In this document: piece by piece, positions 5,234 through 5,242 of the stretch
How the letters are laid out: each line of letters opens with the position of its first letter
Position numbering within the stretch: position 1 is the first letter of the stretch
Source of the DNA: Bacteroidota bacterium
Lineage (GTDB): Bacteria; Bacteroidota; Bacteroidia; Bacteroidales; PUMT01
DNA length: 5,242 bases
Assembly (NCBI GenBank): GCA_003556985.1
Contig: PWPZ01000062.1
Coordinates: 1 to 5,242, forward strand
Direction: 5' to 3'
Position numbers and translations under genes: made by a program
Notes under the pieces: model-generated
The model's database searches: none
The model's input: only the letters and a program-made list of their open reading frames with translations
What the model was told of the DNA's origin: nothing

Positions 5234-5242
5234 AAATGAATG

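Overview
The window looks like chromosomal DNA from a member of the Bacteroidota, probably a Bacteroidales/Marinilabiliales-type organism. The reasons are the A/T-rich leaders, with little or no Shine-Dalgarno sequence before argR, argG and argH; an exact match to the Bacteroidota -7 promoter element TAnnTTTG ahead of argR; and the style of the ArgR, ArgG and ArgH proteins. This placement rests on protein and promoter style only, and no database search was possible.

Layout. Positions 1-795 (minus strand) hold the N-terminal 265 residues of an exported erythromycin-esterase-family protein whose C-terminus lies off the left edge. A 323-bp divergent intergenic region (796-1118) separates it from a plus-strand arginine cluster: argR (1119-1589), argG (1821-3062), argH (best start 3228, end 4559), and a 220-residue protein of the glutamate 5-kinase (ProB) family (4571-5233). 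The last 7 bases contain possible start codons of a further gene.

How the genes work together. ArgG joins citrulline and aspartate into argininosuccinate, and ArgH splits it into arginine and fumarate, so the cluster encodes the last two steps of arginine synthesis plus the arginine-sensing regulator. The ProB-like gene starts 11 nt after argH and is presumably co-transcribed. ProB shares glutamate as precursor with arginine synthesis. This copy keeps the glutamate-binding positions but has lost most of the ATP-binding loops and the end of the kinase fold, so it looks like a pseudokinase rather than a working proline enzyme. It is the most interesting object here.

Non-coding signals. The argR promoter overlaps three TGCAT words spaced 10-11 bp apart that form ARG-box-like dyads. 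The argG leader carries AAATCAT words spaced 21, 21 and 10 bp, the last one overlapping the start codon. The argG-argH gap carries degenerate GTACC palindromic repeats, and a 12-bp perfect palindrome lies just before argH. No tRNA, rRNA, CRISPR array or transposase was seen.
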